This document shows, piece by piece, positions 16,287 through 25,156 of a stretch of 64,000 nt of DNA. Position numbers and translations under genes: made by a program. Position 1 is the stretch's first letter, and each line of letters starts with the position of its first letter. The notes below the pieces were generated by a model, which worked only from the letters and a program-made list of their open reading frames with translations, had not been told where the DNA came from and made no database searches. The stretch covers positions 310,001 through 374,000 of the forward strand of contig NZ_JAGINO010000004.1 of NCBI RefSeq assembly GCF_017876115.1, written 5' to 3'. The stretch comes from Azospirillum picis. GTDB taxonomy: Bacteria > Pseudomonadota > Alphaproteobacteria > Azospirillales > Azospirillaceae.

Positions 16287-18325
16287 GCTCGATTACGGGA
16301 GTCAGCAGCTACTCGCAGTATCTGAGCCTTGTCCGGAATCTGTCCGGCGGCCAGAACGACGTCAATCGGCTGTCGGAGCAGTTGACGACCGGCAAGAAGT
16401 CGGTCGACCTCAATGCCTACGGCCCCGAAGTCCAGAAGCTTCTCGACCTGCGGTCCGAGATGGCCAAGCGCCAGAATTACGTTCAGAGCATCGACACCGC
16501 GGCGCCACGGCTGAAGGCGACGGACACGGTGCTGACCTCGCTGGAGTCGATCGTCTCCAGTTGGACGTCGAGCAGCACCATGCCCTTCCAGCCTGGCCCC
16601 GCCAGCGTGACGTCGCCCGTCAACACCAATCCCAAGGGCATGATGGTGGCTGTGGACTCCGCCAAGTCCAAGCTGACGGTCGGCGCGCAATACACGGTCA
16701 CCGCCGTCCCCTCGCAGACCGGCCCGAACGGAACCTTCGACGTGACGGTGACCGACGGGCTGGGCGGCAAGACCACGCGCCCGATCAACCTCGGCACCAC
16801 CCCGCCGAACGACGGCAAGGGCTACAACTTCACCATCGCCGGCGGTCCGGGCGAAGGCGCCATGCTGAACCTCAGCTTCGACAAGCTGACCGCCTCCGCC
16901 AGCAGCAGCTTCTCCGTGTCCTTTCCCCAGGCCGATCAGATGAAGGAGCGGATCGAGGGCGACATGCGCGACGTCCAGGCGCTGCTGAACCAGCGCTTCG
17001 GCGACCGCTACCTGTTCGCGGGCTCGCGCTTCGGCACCGAACCGGTCACCGACCTGATGGCGACGAAGCAGACCAGCAAGGTCACGCTGAACGGCGCGGT
17101 GGTGAACCCTGACGATTACTTCGAGGTGACGGTTTCGGGCAAGACCTTCGGGTACCAGGCGGTGGCCGGCGACACGCTGAGCATCGTGGCGCGCGGGCTG
17201 TCCAGCCAGATCAATGCGGCCTCGCCGGCCCTGCCGATGACGGTATCCAGCTCCAACGGTATCATCACGCTGATCGGCAACGAGCCCGGCCAGAAATTCG
17301 ACGTCGCCGCCCGTGTCACCAATGCCGCCACCATCGAGAACAGCATCTCCTCGCCAACAACCACCCAGGCGCCGACGACCTTGCTCAATCAGGTCGACAG
17401 CTTCACGCTGAACGGCGTGAACGTCGACATCGGCGACACCTTCGAGTTCACCGTGGCGGTCGGCGACCCGGACGATCCCTACAACCGGACCTACTACACC
17501 CAGCATCCGAACGAGCCGCAGGACCTGCCGCCCTACCAGACCTACACCGTGCGCTACACGGTCACCGACACCGACTATGATGCGGGCGTCACCGACGTCG
17601 ACCACGTCGCCGACAAACTGCGCCAGCAGTTCGCCACCCTGAAGCCGGCACCGCCGGCAACCATTGATCCGCTGGGCAGCGGTCCCGGCATTTCGCTGAC
17701 CAGCACCGGCAAAGCCGACCCGAACCATCCCAGCCGCAGTTCGCTGTTCTCGACGTCGGCGACGGTCACCAACGGCTCGCTGAACAACACGGTCACCGTG
17801 GCCACCCTGCCGCCGGAGCAGGACGATCTCGACGACGTCCCCTACACCGACCCACCCGGCCTGCCCTTCTACGACAGCGAGTACCGCAGCAAGGGAACGA
17901 ACGCGGCCGCCTACACCAAGTCGTTGGTGACGGTCGACGACAATCTGAACGTGACTTATGGCGTCAGCTCCGACGACAAGTCGATCCAGAGCCTGGTTCG
18001 GGCGATGCGGCTGGTGCGGACGGCGGCGACCAATCCGGGCAAGTGGGACGAGTACACCTCCCAGGCCCGCGAATTGCTGACTCAGGCCAAGGACCAGATC
18101 CGCTCCATCCATGCCAAGGTCGCCTCCGACAGCGCGACGCTGGAAGACACCAAGACGGCCCATACCGACGCCATCGCCACCCTGACCGACCGTGCGGCCA
18201 AGATCGAGGGTATCGACCAGACCGAGGTGGCGGCCCAGGTCAGCAGCGCGATGAATGTCCTGCAGGCGACCTATGCCGTGGCCGGCCAGACGAAAAAGCT
18301 GTCGCTGCTGAACTACCTGGCGTGA
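16283..18325 (+). CDS. flgL: Flagellar hook-associated protein 3 (FlgL), enlarged
   Basis: The N-terminus SSYSQYLSLVRNLSGGQNDVNRLSEQLTTGKKSVDLNAYGPEVQKLLDLRSEM and the C-terminus (QVSSAMNVLQATYAVAGQTKKLSLLNYLA) identify FlgL. At 680 residues it is roughly double the common size. The inserted middle holds at least two units (about 274-355 and 381-510) like those in FlgE (PDDYFEVTVSGKTFGYQAVAGDT...LSSQINA; IGDTFEFTVAV...). Extracellular hook-filament junction protein. It is last in the flgE-flgK-flgL run and is followed by a strong bidirectional hairpin. Confidence 0.93.
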   Translation: MSSITGVSSYSQYLSLVRNLSGGQNDVNRLSEQLTTGKKSVDLNAYGPEVQKLLDLRSEMAKRQNYVQSIDTAAPRLKATDTVLTSLESIVSSWTSSSTMPFQPGPASVTSPVNTNPKGMMVAVDSAKSKLTVGAQYTVTAVPSQTGPNGTFDVTVTDGLGGKTTRPINLGTTPPNDGKGYNFTIAGGPGEGAMLNLSFDKLTASASSSFSVSFPQADQMKERIEGDMRDVQALLNQRFGDRYLFAGSRFGTEPVTDLMATKQTSKVTLNGAVVNPDDYFEVTVSGKTFGYQAVAGDTLSIVARGLSSQINAASPALPMTVSSSNGIITLIGNEPGQKFDVAARVTNAATIENSISSPTTTQAPTTLLNQVDSFTLNGVNVDIGDTFEFTVAVGDPDDPYNRTYYTQHPNEPQDLPPYQTYTVRYTVTDTDYDAGVTDVDHVADKLRQQFATLKPAPPATIDPLGSGPGISLTSTGKADPNHPSRSSLFSTSATVTNGSLNNTVTVATLPPEQDDLDDVPYTDPPGLPFYDSEYRSKGTNAAAYTKSLVTVDDNLNVTYGVSSDDKSIQSLVRAMRLVRTAATNPGKWDEYTSQARELLTQAKDQIRSIHAKVASDSATLEDTKTAHTDAIATLTDRAAKIEGIDQTEVAAQVSSAMNVLQATYAVAGQTKKLSLLNYLA

Positions 18326-18336
18326 TCGCCAAACAT

Positions 18337-18368
18337 CAAGGGGGCGGCCCTTGCGGACCGCCCCCTTG
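18337..18368. terminator. Bidirectional stem-loop between flgL and the TRAP gene
   Basis: CAAGGGGGCGG (18337-18347) is perfectly complementary to CCGCCCCCTTG (18358-18368). It lies between two convergent genes, 11 bases after flgL and 21 before the TRAP stop, so it probably ends both transcripts. Confidence 0.65.
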
Positions 18369-18389
18369 CCTCTCACCCTGCCCATCCCG

Positions 18390-19490
18390 TCACTTGGAAC
18401 GGCCGGCGGTCTGGACGAAGTTGTCGTAGGGCAGTTCCGCGACGCGGAACCAAAGCTGCACCTCTTCCAGGAACGGCTTCCAACTGTCATAGACCGACTT
18501 GAAGTCCGGGTTGGACTTGGCAATGTCCTCGTACAGCTCGAAGGCGATCTTGTGGGCCGCCTCCATCAGGTCGCGCGGGTAGGGCCGCAGGACCGCCCCC
18601 TTGGCGACCAGGCGCTTCAATGCCTTGGCGTTCTCCGCATCGTATCGCGCGGTCATCGCGCCGTTGCCTTCGGCGCATGCCGCGGCAAGGATCGCCTGAT
18701 AGGACTTGGGCAGCGCCTCCCATTCCTGCTGGTTGACATAGAGCGAGACCTGCGGCCCGCCTTCCCACCAACCCGGATAGTAGTAGTACTTGGCAACCTG
18801 GAAGAAGCCGAGCTTCTCGTCGTCGTAAGGGCCGACGAACTCGACGGCGTCGATGGTGCCCTTCTCCAGGGCCGGATAGATGTCGCTGCCGGCGATCTGG
18901 GTCGGAGCGGCGCCCAGCTTGGCCATGATCTGGCCGGTGATGCCGGCGATGCGGATCTTGAGGCCGTTGAAGTCCTCGAGCGACTTGATTTCCTTGCGGT
19001 ACCAACCGCCCATCTGGGCGCCGGTGTTCCCGGCGGGGAACTGGACGATGTTGTGCTTCTTGAAGAAGGCCCGCATCACCTCCTGGCCGCCGCCATACTG
19101 GTACCAGGCGTTCTGCTGGCGGGCGTTGGGGCCGAAGGGAACGGTGGTGTCGAAGGCGAAGGTCGGATCCTTGCCGACATAGTAGTAGCCGCAGGTGTGG
19201 CCGCACTGGACCGTGCCGTTCTGCACGGCATCGAGCACCTGCAGTCCGGGGACCAGCTCACCGCCGGCATGGACGCGAATCTGGAACTTGCCGTCGGTCG
19301 CCTCGGCGACGCGCTTGGCGATCAGCTCGGAGGTACCGATCAGGATGTCGGTGCTCTTGGGAAAGCTGGAAGCCAGGCGCCACTGGATCGCAGGCTGCGA
19401 CTGGGCGATGGCCGGAGCCGCGAGGGTGGAGGCCGCAACGGTCGAAACGGTGCCAACGCCGGCCTTGGTGAGGAACGCTCTTCTTTTCAC
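18390..19490 (-). CDS. TRAP transporter solute-binding protein (DctP/TakP type)
   Basis: 366 residues with a Tat-type signal (MKRRAFLTKAGVGTVSTVAASTLAAPAIAQ). The mature part shows the DctP fold: IQWRLASSFPKSTDILIGTSELIAKRVAEATDGKFQIRVHAGGELVP, then GLKIRIAGITGQIMAKLGAAPTQI, whose Arg binds the substrate carboxylate, and GTIDAVEFVGPYDDEKLGF. The EFVGPYDD segment is like TakP-type 2-oxoacid binders. It would deliver an organic acid to a DctQM permease, but no permease genes lie beside it, so it is an orphan binding protein here. GTG start at 19490 with GGAG eight bases before. Confidence 0.9.
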   Translation of the reverse strand: MKRRAFLTKAGVGTVSTVAASTLAAPAIAQSQPAIQWRLASSFPKSTDILIGTSELIAKRVAEATDGKFQIRVHAGGELVPGLQVLDAVQNGTVQCGHTCGYYYVGKDPTFAFDTTVPFGPNARQQNAWYQYGGGQEVMRAFFKKHNIVQFPAGNTGAQMGGWYRKEIKSLEDFNGLKIRIAGITGQIMAKLGAAPTQIAGSDIYPALEKGTIDAVEFVGPYDDEKLGFFQVAKYYYYPGWWEGGPQVSLYVNQQEWEALPKSYQAILAAACAEGNGAMTARYDAENAKALKRLVAKGAVLRPYPRDLMEAAHKIAFELYEDIAKSNPDFKSVYDSWKPFLEEVQLWFRVAELPYDNFVQTAGRSK

Positions 19491-19684
19491 TCCCGCTACT
19501 CCACTTGATTGTCTGTGGCCCGCATAATTTCCATGACCCGCGGCGAATCAGGGAATTACAGGCGTTTAGCCTATCGTGTAACAAAGCATCCGATGCGGCG
19601 GCCTGCATCGCACAATTGTGCATGCCTGCCTTTCGGGGTGTACCGAGGCTCCCCGAAAGAACAGGTCCAGGCGACGGGAGGCGG

Positions 19685-21346
19685 TCAGCGGGAGGGGCGC
19701 AACCGGCCAAGGAAGGCGGATAGTGGCGGCATGACCAGCAGTCGGCCGTCGGCCGCCACCTCGGGCGAGGCGGAGCCCGGCGCGCGCGGCACGATGAGCG
19801 CCTCCACCTCGCCGCGGCCGCGCATGGAGAATTCGGCCGGCCGGTCGGCGAGATTGAAGACGGCCAGAAGACGCTCCCCGTCGAGCGTCCGTTCGAACGA
19901 CAGCAGATCGCCATGATCCTCCACGGCGGCAACCGAGCCGCTGCGCAGGATCTCGTGGTCGTGGCGCAGGGCCAGCGCCGCGCGCCACACCGCGAGCGGG
20001 CTGCCTGCCAAGCGCTCCTGCCGGTCAACGGCAAGCGCGGCATGAGGCGGCGGGACCGGCAGCCACGGTTCGCCGCTGCTGAAGCCGGCATTCGGTTCGT
20101 CGCCGCGCCACGGCATCGGCGTGCGGCTGCCGTCGCGGCCAGGAAAGTCGGGCCAATAGGTGATCCCAAAAGGATCGCGCAACTGATGCTGTTCCAGGAC
20201 CGCATTCGGCAGGCCGAGTTCCTCGCCCTGGTAGACGCAGACGGTGCCGGGAAGGGAAGCCGCCAGCATGGCCAGCAAGGCGTTGAACACCTCCGGATCG
20301 GCTCCCTCCGGCAGCCAGCGGCTGGCCGCCCGCTCGACGTCGTGGTTCGAAAGGCTCCAGCAGATGGAGTCCGGACGGGGTACCGCCGCCAGCGCCTGGG
20401 AGAAGCCCTTGGCACTGAACGGTTGCTTGGCCAGCGACAGGGTGTAGGCGGCATGCAGGCCCTGCGGCGTGCAGTAGGCGGCGATGCGTTGCACGGCGCC
20501 GGGCTGGCTCGACAGCTCGCCCAGCAGCACACGTCCGGGATAGCGGTCGACCGTCTCGCGCAGGCGCGCCAGGATGCCGCCGATCGCCGGGTGCATCATG
20601 TCGTAGACATGCTGCTGAAGGGCGAAGGGCTTCAGCGGCGGCTCGGCTTCGCGCCACACCGCGGCCGGGTTGGAGCGGAGTTGCGGGTCATGGGCGAAGA
20701 AATCCACCGCGTCGATGCGGAAGCCGTCCACGCCGCGCTCCATCCAGAAGGCCGCCGTCTCGCACAGCGCATCCATCACCGCCGGCTCATGCAGGTTCAG
20801 CGCCGGCTGGCTGGGCAGGAAATGGTGCAGGTAATATTGCCGCCGCCGCGGCTCCCAACTCCAGGCGGCTCCTCCGAAGACCGACAGCCAATTGTTGGGT
20901 GCCGTGCCGTCGGGCTTGGCATCCGCCCAGACATACCAGTCGGCCCTGTCGCCCGCCCGCGACCGCCGGCTGTCGATGAACCAGGGATGGGCATCGGAGG
21001 TGTGGCCGCAGACGAGGTCGACCAGCACCTTCAGCCCGAGGCCGTGGGCACGCTCCACCAGCCGGTCGAAAACAGTGAGGTTGCCCATGCGTGGGTCGAC
21101 CGCGCGGTGGTCGGCGACATCGTAACCGAAATCCTTCCGGGGCGACGGGTAGAAGGGACTGATCCACACGCCGTCGACCCCAAGGGAGGCCACGTGGTCC
21201 AAGCCTTCCAGTACCCCCTCGAGGTCGCCCCAGCCGTCGCCTCCACGGTCGCGGAAGCTGAGCGGGTAGATCTGGTAGATGGCCGCGCCGTTCAGCCAGG
21301 ACGGGTCGGGACCGGAAGGCGGCATCCGCAGGAACGTCTGGGTCAA
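19685..21346 (-). CDS. GH13 alpha-glucosidase / oligo-1,6-glucosidase type
   Basis: 553 residues, a GH13 alpha-amylase-fold enzyme: AAIYQIYPLSFRDRGGDGWGDLEGV at the start, catalytic nucleophile Asp212 (GFRIDAVDF), acid/base Glu277 (LLGELSSQ) and transition-state Asp336 (SNHDVERA). The KDFGYDVADHRAVDP segment is that of alpha-1,4/1,6-glucosidases acting on small oligosaccharides such as maltose, isomaltose or trehalose. No signal peptide, so cytosolic. The TTG at 21346 has GGAG nine bases upstream; an ATG at 21325 is the alternative. Confidence 0.9.
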   Translation of the reverse strand: MTQTFLRMPPSGPDPSWLNGAAIYQIYPLSFRDRGGDGWGDLEGVLEGLDHVASLGVDGVWISPFYPSPRKDFGYDVADHRAVDPRMGNLTVFDRLVERAHGLGLKVLVDLVCGHTSDAHPWFIDSRRSRAGDRADWYVWADAKPDGTAPNNWLSVFGGAAWSWEPRRRQYYLHHFLPSQPALNLHEPAVMDALCETAAFWMERGVDGFRIDAVDFFAHDPQLRSNPAAVWREAEPPLKPFALQQHVYDMMHPAIGGILARLRETVDRYPGRVLLGELSSQPGAVQRIAAYCTPQGLHAAYTLSLAKQPFSAKGFSQALAAVPRPDSICWSLSNHDVERAASRWLPEGADPEVFNALLAMLAASLPGTVCVYQGEELGLPNAVLEQHQLRDPFGITYWPDFPGRDGSRTPMPWRGDEPNAGFSSGEPWLPVPPPHAALAVDRQERLAGSPLAVWRAALALRHDHEILRSGSVAAVEDHGDLLSFERTLDGERLLAVFNLADRPAEFSMRGRGEVEALIVPRAPGSASPEVAADGRLLVMPPLSAFLGRLRPSR

Positions 21347-21557
21347 GGATCGGGCTCCGCGCCATGGACAGGTGATCAGCTTCCACCGGCATGGCTAACG
21401 AAAGGTTACCGCCGCCTGTACTCACCACCCATGCCTTTCGCATGACACAGCCGATCGGGCAGGACCTTGAGGACGAGCCTCCAAGGGGTTGGCGGCGTTG
21501 CGGACGGCCTCTATACCACCCGGCAAGTCACCGGCGGGGAGCGGACGGGATGGCACG

Positions 21558-22493
21558 ATGGTGAAGACGGCGGACCGGCCTGCGGGTCCAAGGAAGGAGG
21601 GCGCCACCCGTAGCCCGGCCATCCTGCCGGCCAGGGCGGCACCACACCGGCTGTTGCCGATCGGCTGCCTGGCGCTGGCGGCCGCGGTCCTCGCCGTCCC
21701 TGCCGCCGCGACCGAGCCTGCGGATACACCGTTGCCTGCCACTCCGCAAACCGGCACGCCGCCGGACCTCGCGGCCCCTTCATCCACGGATGCCGCTCCC
21801 CCGGCTGTCCCCGGGCGCCATCGGCCACCGGCTGCAGCGGTGGCGGAAGCGTTGCATGCACTGCCCTGCACGCTGGCGATCGTGGAGGAGGCGAATGGCC
21901 GGCTGCTCGTCTCCGGTACCGTGGCGGGAGACCACGCGCACGATGCGGTGCGCGCGGCGGTCGATGCAACTGCCGCCGGGTGGGAGTATGGTTTCGACAT
22001 GGCCGTCGCGAATCCCTGGTTCTGCCAGCCGCTCTCGGCCGTCGCCGCCGCCATCGCCGCCAACCGCCGCTCGGCCGCGCCCCTCGCGATGACGGTCGAT
22101 GGTGGCGAAACGCTGAACGCCGGCGCCCCGCTGGTGCTTCAGGTCAAGACGCCCGACCGGCCGGTAAGCCTGAGGATCGACTATTTCACGAGCGACGGCA
22201 GCGTCGTTCACCTGCTGCCCAACCCGTCGGCACCTGAAACACCTCTTGGCTCCAACACGGTTCTTCGCCTTGGCAACAAGGCGGATGGCGGGCGGTACTG
22301 GACAATCGGGGCGCCATACGGCCAAGAACTGCTGGTGGCGCTCGCCACTCCGGAACGGCTTTTCCCCGTGGAGCGGCCGGAGCAGGAGCCGGCTGCCGCC
22401 TATCTGGCGGCGCTGTCCAAAGCACTGTCGGCCCGATCAAGCGCCCTGCCGGATGCCGTCGCCGCAGCGAGCTTCATCAGGACCGAGCCATGA
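21558..22493 (+). CDS. DUF4384-like exported protein
   Basis: 311 residues from ATG 21558 (the frame is open from 21489, with weaker ribosome sites). A membrane or signal segment sits at about 33-50 (LLPIGCLALAAAVLAVPAAA), then a Pro/Ala-rich stretch, a BON-like small domain (CTLAIVEEANGRLLVSGTVAGDHAHDAVRAAVDA), and a C-terminal domain resembling DUF4384 (GGETLNAGAPLVLQVKTPDRPVSLRIDYFTSDGSVVHLLPN). DUF4384 proteins often accompany Ser/Thr kinase or phosphatase regulation and secretion systems. It converges on the PP2C phosphatase gene nine bases away. Function not established. Confidence 0.65.
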   Translation: MVKTADRPAGPRKEGATRSPAILPARAAPHRLLPIGCLALAAAVLAVPAAATEPADTPLPATPQTGTPPDLAAPSSTDAAPPAVPGRHRPPAAAVAEALHALPCTLAIVEEANGRLLVSGTVAGDHAHDAVRAAVDATAAGWEYGFDMAVANPWFCQPLSAVAAAIAANRRSAAPLAMTVDGGETLNAGAPLVLQVKTPDRPVSLRIDYFTSDGSVVHLLPNPSAPETPLGSNTVLRLGNKADGGRYWTIGAPYGQELLVALATPERLFPVERPEQEPAAAYLAALSKALSARSSALPDAVAAASFIRTEP

Positions 22494-22502
22494 CGCGAGG
22501 GT

Positions 22503-23315
22503 TCAGGAAGCGGTGAAACGCCCGATCACCACCGTCACATTGTCCTGGCCACCCGCCTCGTTGGCGGCCTCGATCAATGCCGCGCAGGCACGGGCGGGCT
22601 CGGCCTCCTCCCGCAGGACGCGGGCGATTATGCCGTCCGGCACCATTCCGTTCAGTCCATCGGAACAGATCAGGACCGCGTCCCCGGATTGGAGCGAATG
22701 CACCGCCACCTCCGGCTCCACGTCCTCCCCGGTCCCAAGGGCACGGACAATGATGTTCCGCTGCGGAGCCGTCCCTCTTCCGCCATTGTCGAGCCAGATC
22801 TGATAGAGGCTATGATCGCGTGTCAGAACCGTCAGGTCGCCATCGCGCAGGCGGTAGACCCGGCTGTCTCCGGCATGGAAGACCACGAGTTGCGCCGTGC
22901 CCGGCACGTGCCAGCACCCGGCCACCGTCGTTCCCATGCCTCGCCCCTGGGCGAAGCCTCGGGCGCTGTTGAGGTCATAGATCGCCCGGTTGGCCTTCCG
23001 AACCGCCGACCGTGCCAGCGACATGGCGCTGCGCACCATCGGTTCGATTCCGGCCAGATCGCCGTGGGTCCGGTCGGCATCACCTGCGTCCGGAGTCACG
23101 GTGGTGCCCACTTCCGCGTAGCCGCCAAGCAGGTTCGCGATGACGTCGACGGCCTTGCGGCTGGCGATGTCGCCGCCGGCATGCCCACCCATTCCATCGC
23201 AGACGATGGCAAACCCGCCGTCCATGCTGACATGGAAATTGTCCTCGTTGCGGGACCGGGAGCGACCGACGTCAGTCAGTCCGGCGACGGTGAGGACAAG
23301 GGCGGCATTGGGCAT
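22503..23315 (-). CDS. PP2C-family serine/threonine protein phosphatase
   Basis: A 270-residue Stp1/PphA-type phosphatase: GLTDVGRSRSRNEDNFHV (motif 1, Asp), FAIVCDGMGGHAGGDIAS (motif 2, metal Asp), then VVFHAGDSRVYRLRDGDLTVLTRDHSL, VLICSDGLNGMV and GGQDNVTVVIGRF, giving a full set of metal-binding aspartates. It is cytosolic and dephosphorylates Ser/Thr on proteins. No Hanks-type kinase gene lies in the window, so the partner kinase must be elsewhere. It starts with ATG at 23315. Confidence 0.92.
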   Translation of the reverse strand: MPNAALVLTVAGLTDVGRSRSRNEDNFHVSMDGGFAIVCDGMGGHAGGDIASRKAVDVIANLLGGYAEVGTTVTPDAGDADRTHGDLAGIEPMVRSAMSLARSAVRKANRAIYDLNSARGFAQGRGMGTTVAGCWHVPGTAQLVVFHAGDSRVYRLRDGDLTVLTRDHSLYQIWLDNGGRGTAPQRNIIVRALGTGEDVEPEVAVHSLQSGDAVLICSDGLNGMVPDGIIARVLREEAEPARACAALIEAANEAGGQDNVTVVIGRFTAS

Positions 23316-23527
23316 CTAGGCGGCTACTCCCGGATCGCGGGGCATGGGGTTCGGGCGGACGGGGCCGAGCCCATCGCACCCCGTGACACATGGCACCGGA
23401 GGACGGGAAACGGTGATCGGCCGTTCCCCGGATAATGGCGTAAGCCTGTACAAAGATACAGCGGGGATTGCCCGTACGCCCTGGCGCCGGACCGAAGACC
23501 GCGGCGGCCGATTCACGCGGTATGGTC

Positions 23528-23731
23528 CTAAACGACGATGTTCAACCCCTGGCCGCGTGTCGGCGTCACCGATCCGCCGGCACCGCCCGCAGGATCAATC
23601 AGCGCCGCGATGGTTTCCTGCTGCTGGTCGGCATTCGCGCTCAGCGCCTTCACGCCGAAATCCATCCGGCTTTGCGCCAGCTTAAGACCGATAGCGGCGC
23701 CGGCGGTGGAGGATGTGATGTCCAGACCCAT
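23528..23731 (-). CDS. YjfB-like putative motility protein
   Basis: 67 residues: MGLDITSSTAGAAIGLKLAQSRMDFGVKALSANADQQQETIAALID and a short Gly-rich tail ending LNIVV. It resembles the small YjfB/putative motility protein family in length and in the VKALSANADQQ..IA.LID core. Found next to flagellar loci in several proteobacteria; mechanism unknown. The ATG at 23731 is seven bases after GGGG; an in-frame ATG at 23743 is less well placed. Confidence 0.65.
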   Translation of the reverse strand: MGLDITSSTAGAAIGLKLAQSRMDFGVKALSANADQQQETIAALIDPAGGAGGSVTPTRGQGLNIVV

Positions 23732-24171
23732 GTGAAACCCCATCTCAGGTGCCGCTTGCCCTATCGCCGGCACCCTGCCGGCCGGATCGCGAGGGCCGGC
23801 GCACAAGGACAAATCCCTGCCGTCGACAGCAATACCGGTGGCCGAGTGTGCCACGAAGGCGCCCGCCGCGAAAGCCTCGACCGGTATCGCCGCGGCATCG
23901 AAACCAAGCAGCGCCGTCTGGCAACGCAGGTCGCGGGACCGCTGGAACATGTGCCGTGACGATATGGGCGGCATCCGGGGGACGGCCGTCCCGGAAACGG
24001 CTGACCGACCGGAGCCGCATCGCGTCCGTCCCGGGTTCCGTCCAGGGCTTCATGCAGGCCGGCCATGATCCGGCGCATGCACACGGCCGGGAGCGGCAGC
24101 GTTGGCGCACGGATGTTGAAAAGCTGAGGCCGGCGTTGCACGGGCTTGCGGGAAGGGGGGAGGACGCCCTA
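23732..24171. other. 440-bp gap between divergent genes
   Basis: No convincing gene on either strand. It must hold the promoters for the YjfB-like gene (left) and the TPR gene (right). A perfect 14-bp palindrome GGGACGGCCGTCCC lies at 23979-23992, and CGGCACCCTGCCG near 23770-23785 is an ftr-like palindrome with a spacer two bases too short. Confidence 0.5.
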
Positions 24172-25086
24172 ATGCGTTGGACCATGGCCACGATCCTCGA
24201 AACCCTCACCCTCGCGCTCGACCTGCACCTCGCGGGCCGCTTCGGCGAGGCGCAGGAACTCTATACCCGTATTCTGGAAGCCGAACCGGAGCAGCCGGAT
24301 GCCCTGCATTACCTGGGCGTGCTGGCGGGCCAGGTCGGCCATGCCGAGTTCGGCCTGACGCTGGTCGGCAAGGCGCTTGGCCAACGGCCGGAGGCGGCGG
24401 ATATCCACGCCAACCGCGCCAACCTCCTGCGTGGCCTCGGCCGGACGAGCGAAGCGGAAGCCGGCTACCAACGGGCGCTCGCCCTTCGTCCCGACTTCGC
24501 CGAGGCATGGACCGACCGCGCTTTCGTCTTCCAGGTCTCCGCACACGACGCGCCCTTATCAGGTGTTTCCCCTTGGGATTCCGCCTGGCATGCCATACCG
24601 ATGCTCGAGCGCGCCCTGAGGATCGACCCGTCGCTCGACCCCGCGCGCGAGCAGCTCGTCAAGCTCCTGCATGGGCGCGGCAGGCGGCGGCTCGAAACCG
24701 GCCAGGTCACCCCGGCATTGGGCGACCTCCTGCGCGCCTCGGCACTCGATCCCCGCGACGCCGACATCGCCTTCCTGGCCGGCCATGCCCTTTATGCGGC
24801 GGGCATGCGGGCGGATTCGGTGACCGCCTTCGCCAACGCCCTGGCCCTGGTTCCTGACTTCCTGTCGGCGGCCCTCAATCTGGGGATCGCCATGGCGGCG
24901 GTCGGGAACACCACGGCCGCGCTCGCCCCACTGCGCCAAGCCGTTCTGATCGACCCCGATCATCCCGATGCACGCGAGACGCTTGCCCTGGCCCTGCGCA
25001 GCCTCGGCCGTCTGGCGGAGGCTGCCGAACTGGAAGACGAGCCGGGGCGTGCGGCGGGAGCCCGTCTCCGGCGGCGCAGACCATGA
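24172..25086 (+). CDS. TPR protein without catalytic domain
   Basis: 304 residues built almost wholly of TPR units: LHLAGRFGEAQELYTRILEAEPEQPDALHYLGVLAGQVGHAEFGLTLVGKAL..., later LLHGRGRRRLETGQVTPALGDLLRASALDPRDAD and AALAPLRQAVLIDPDHPDARETLALALRSLG. No signal peptide or membrane segment. AAGGGGGGGAGG precedes the ATG at 24172. The repeats resemble the TPR halves of the neighbouring TPR-glycosyltransferases, so it may be a docking or chaperone partner in flagellin modification (inference). Confidence 0.8.
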   Translation: MRWTMATILETLTLALDLHLAGRFGEAQELYTRILEAEPEQPDALHYLGVLAGQVGHAEFGLTLVGKALGQRPEAADIHANRANLLRGLGRTSEAEAGYQRALALRPDFAEAWTDRAFVFQVSAHDAPLSGVSPWDSAWHAIPMLERALRIDPSLDPAREQLVKLLHGRGRRRLETGQVTPALGDLLRASALDPRDADIAFLAGHALYAAGMRADSVTAFANALALVPDFLSAALNLGIAMAAVGNTTAALAPLRQAVLIDPDHPDARETLALALRSLGRLAEAAELEDEPGRAAGARLRRRRP

Positions 25087-25156
25087 ACGAAGGCAGCTTC
25101 CGTCGGCCAGCGCTTTGGCCCCCCTGCCCCAACAGCCGTGTGTCAAACGCCGCCTG

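Noticed and set aside
14877..18325. FlgL or FlgK pseudogene because of unusual size
   Set aside because: Both conserved ends are intact and in frame; the extra length is made of regular repeat domains.
16214..18523. Minus-strand frame of about 770 codons opposite flgL
   Set aside because: flgL has conserved ends and translational coupling to flgK; the antisense frame runs across the terminator hairpin.
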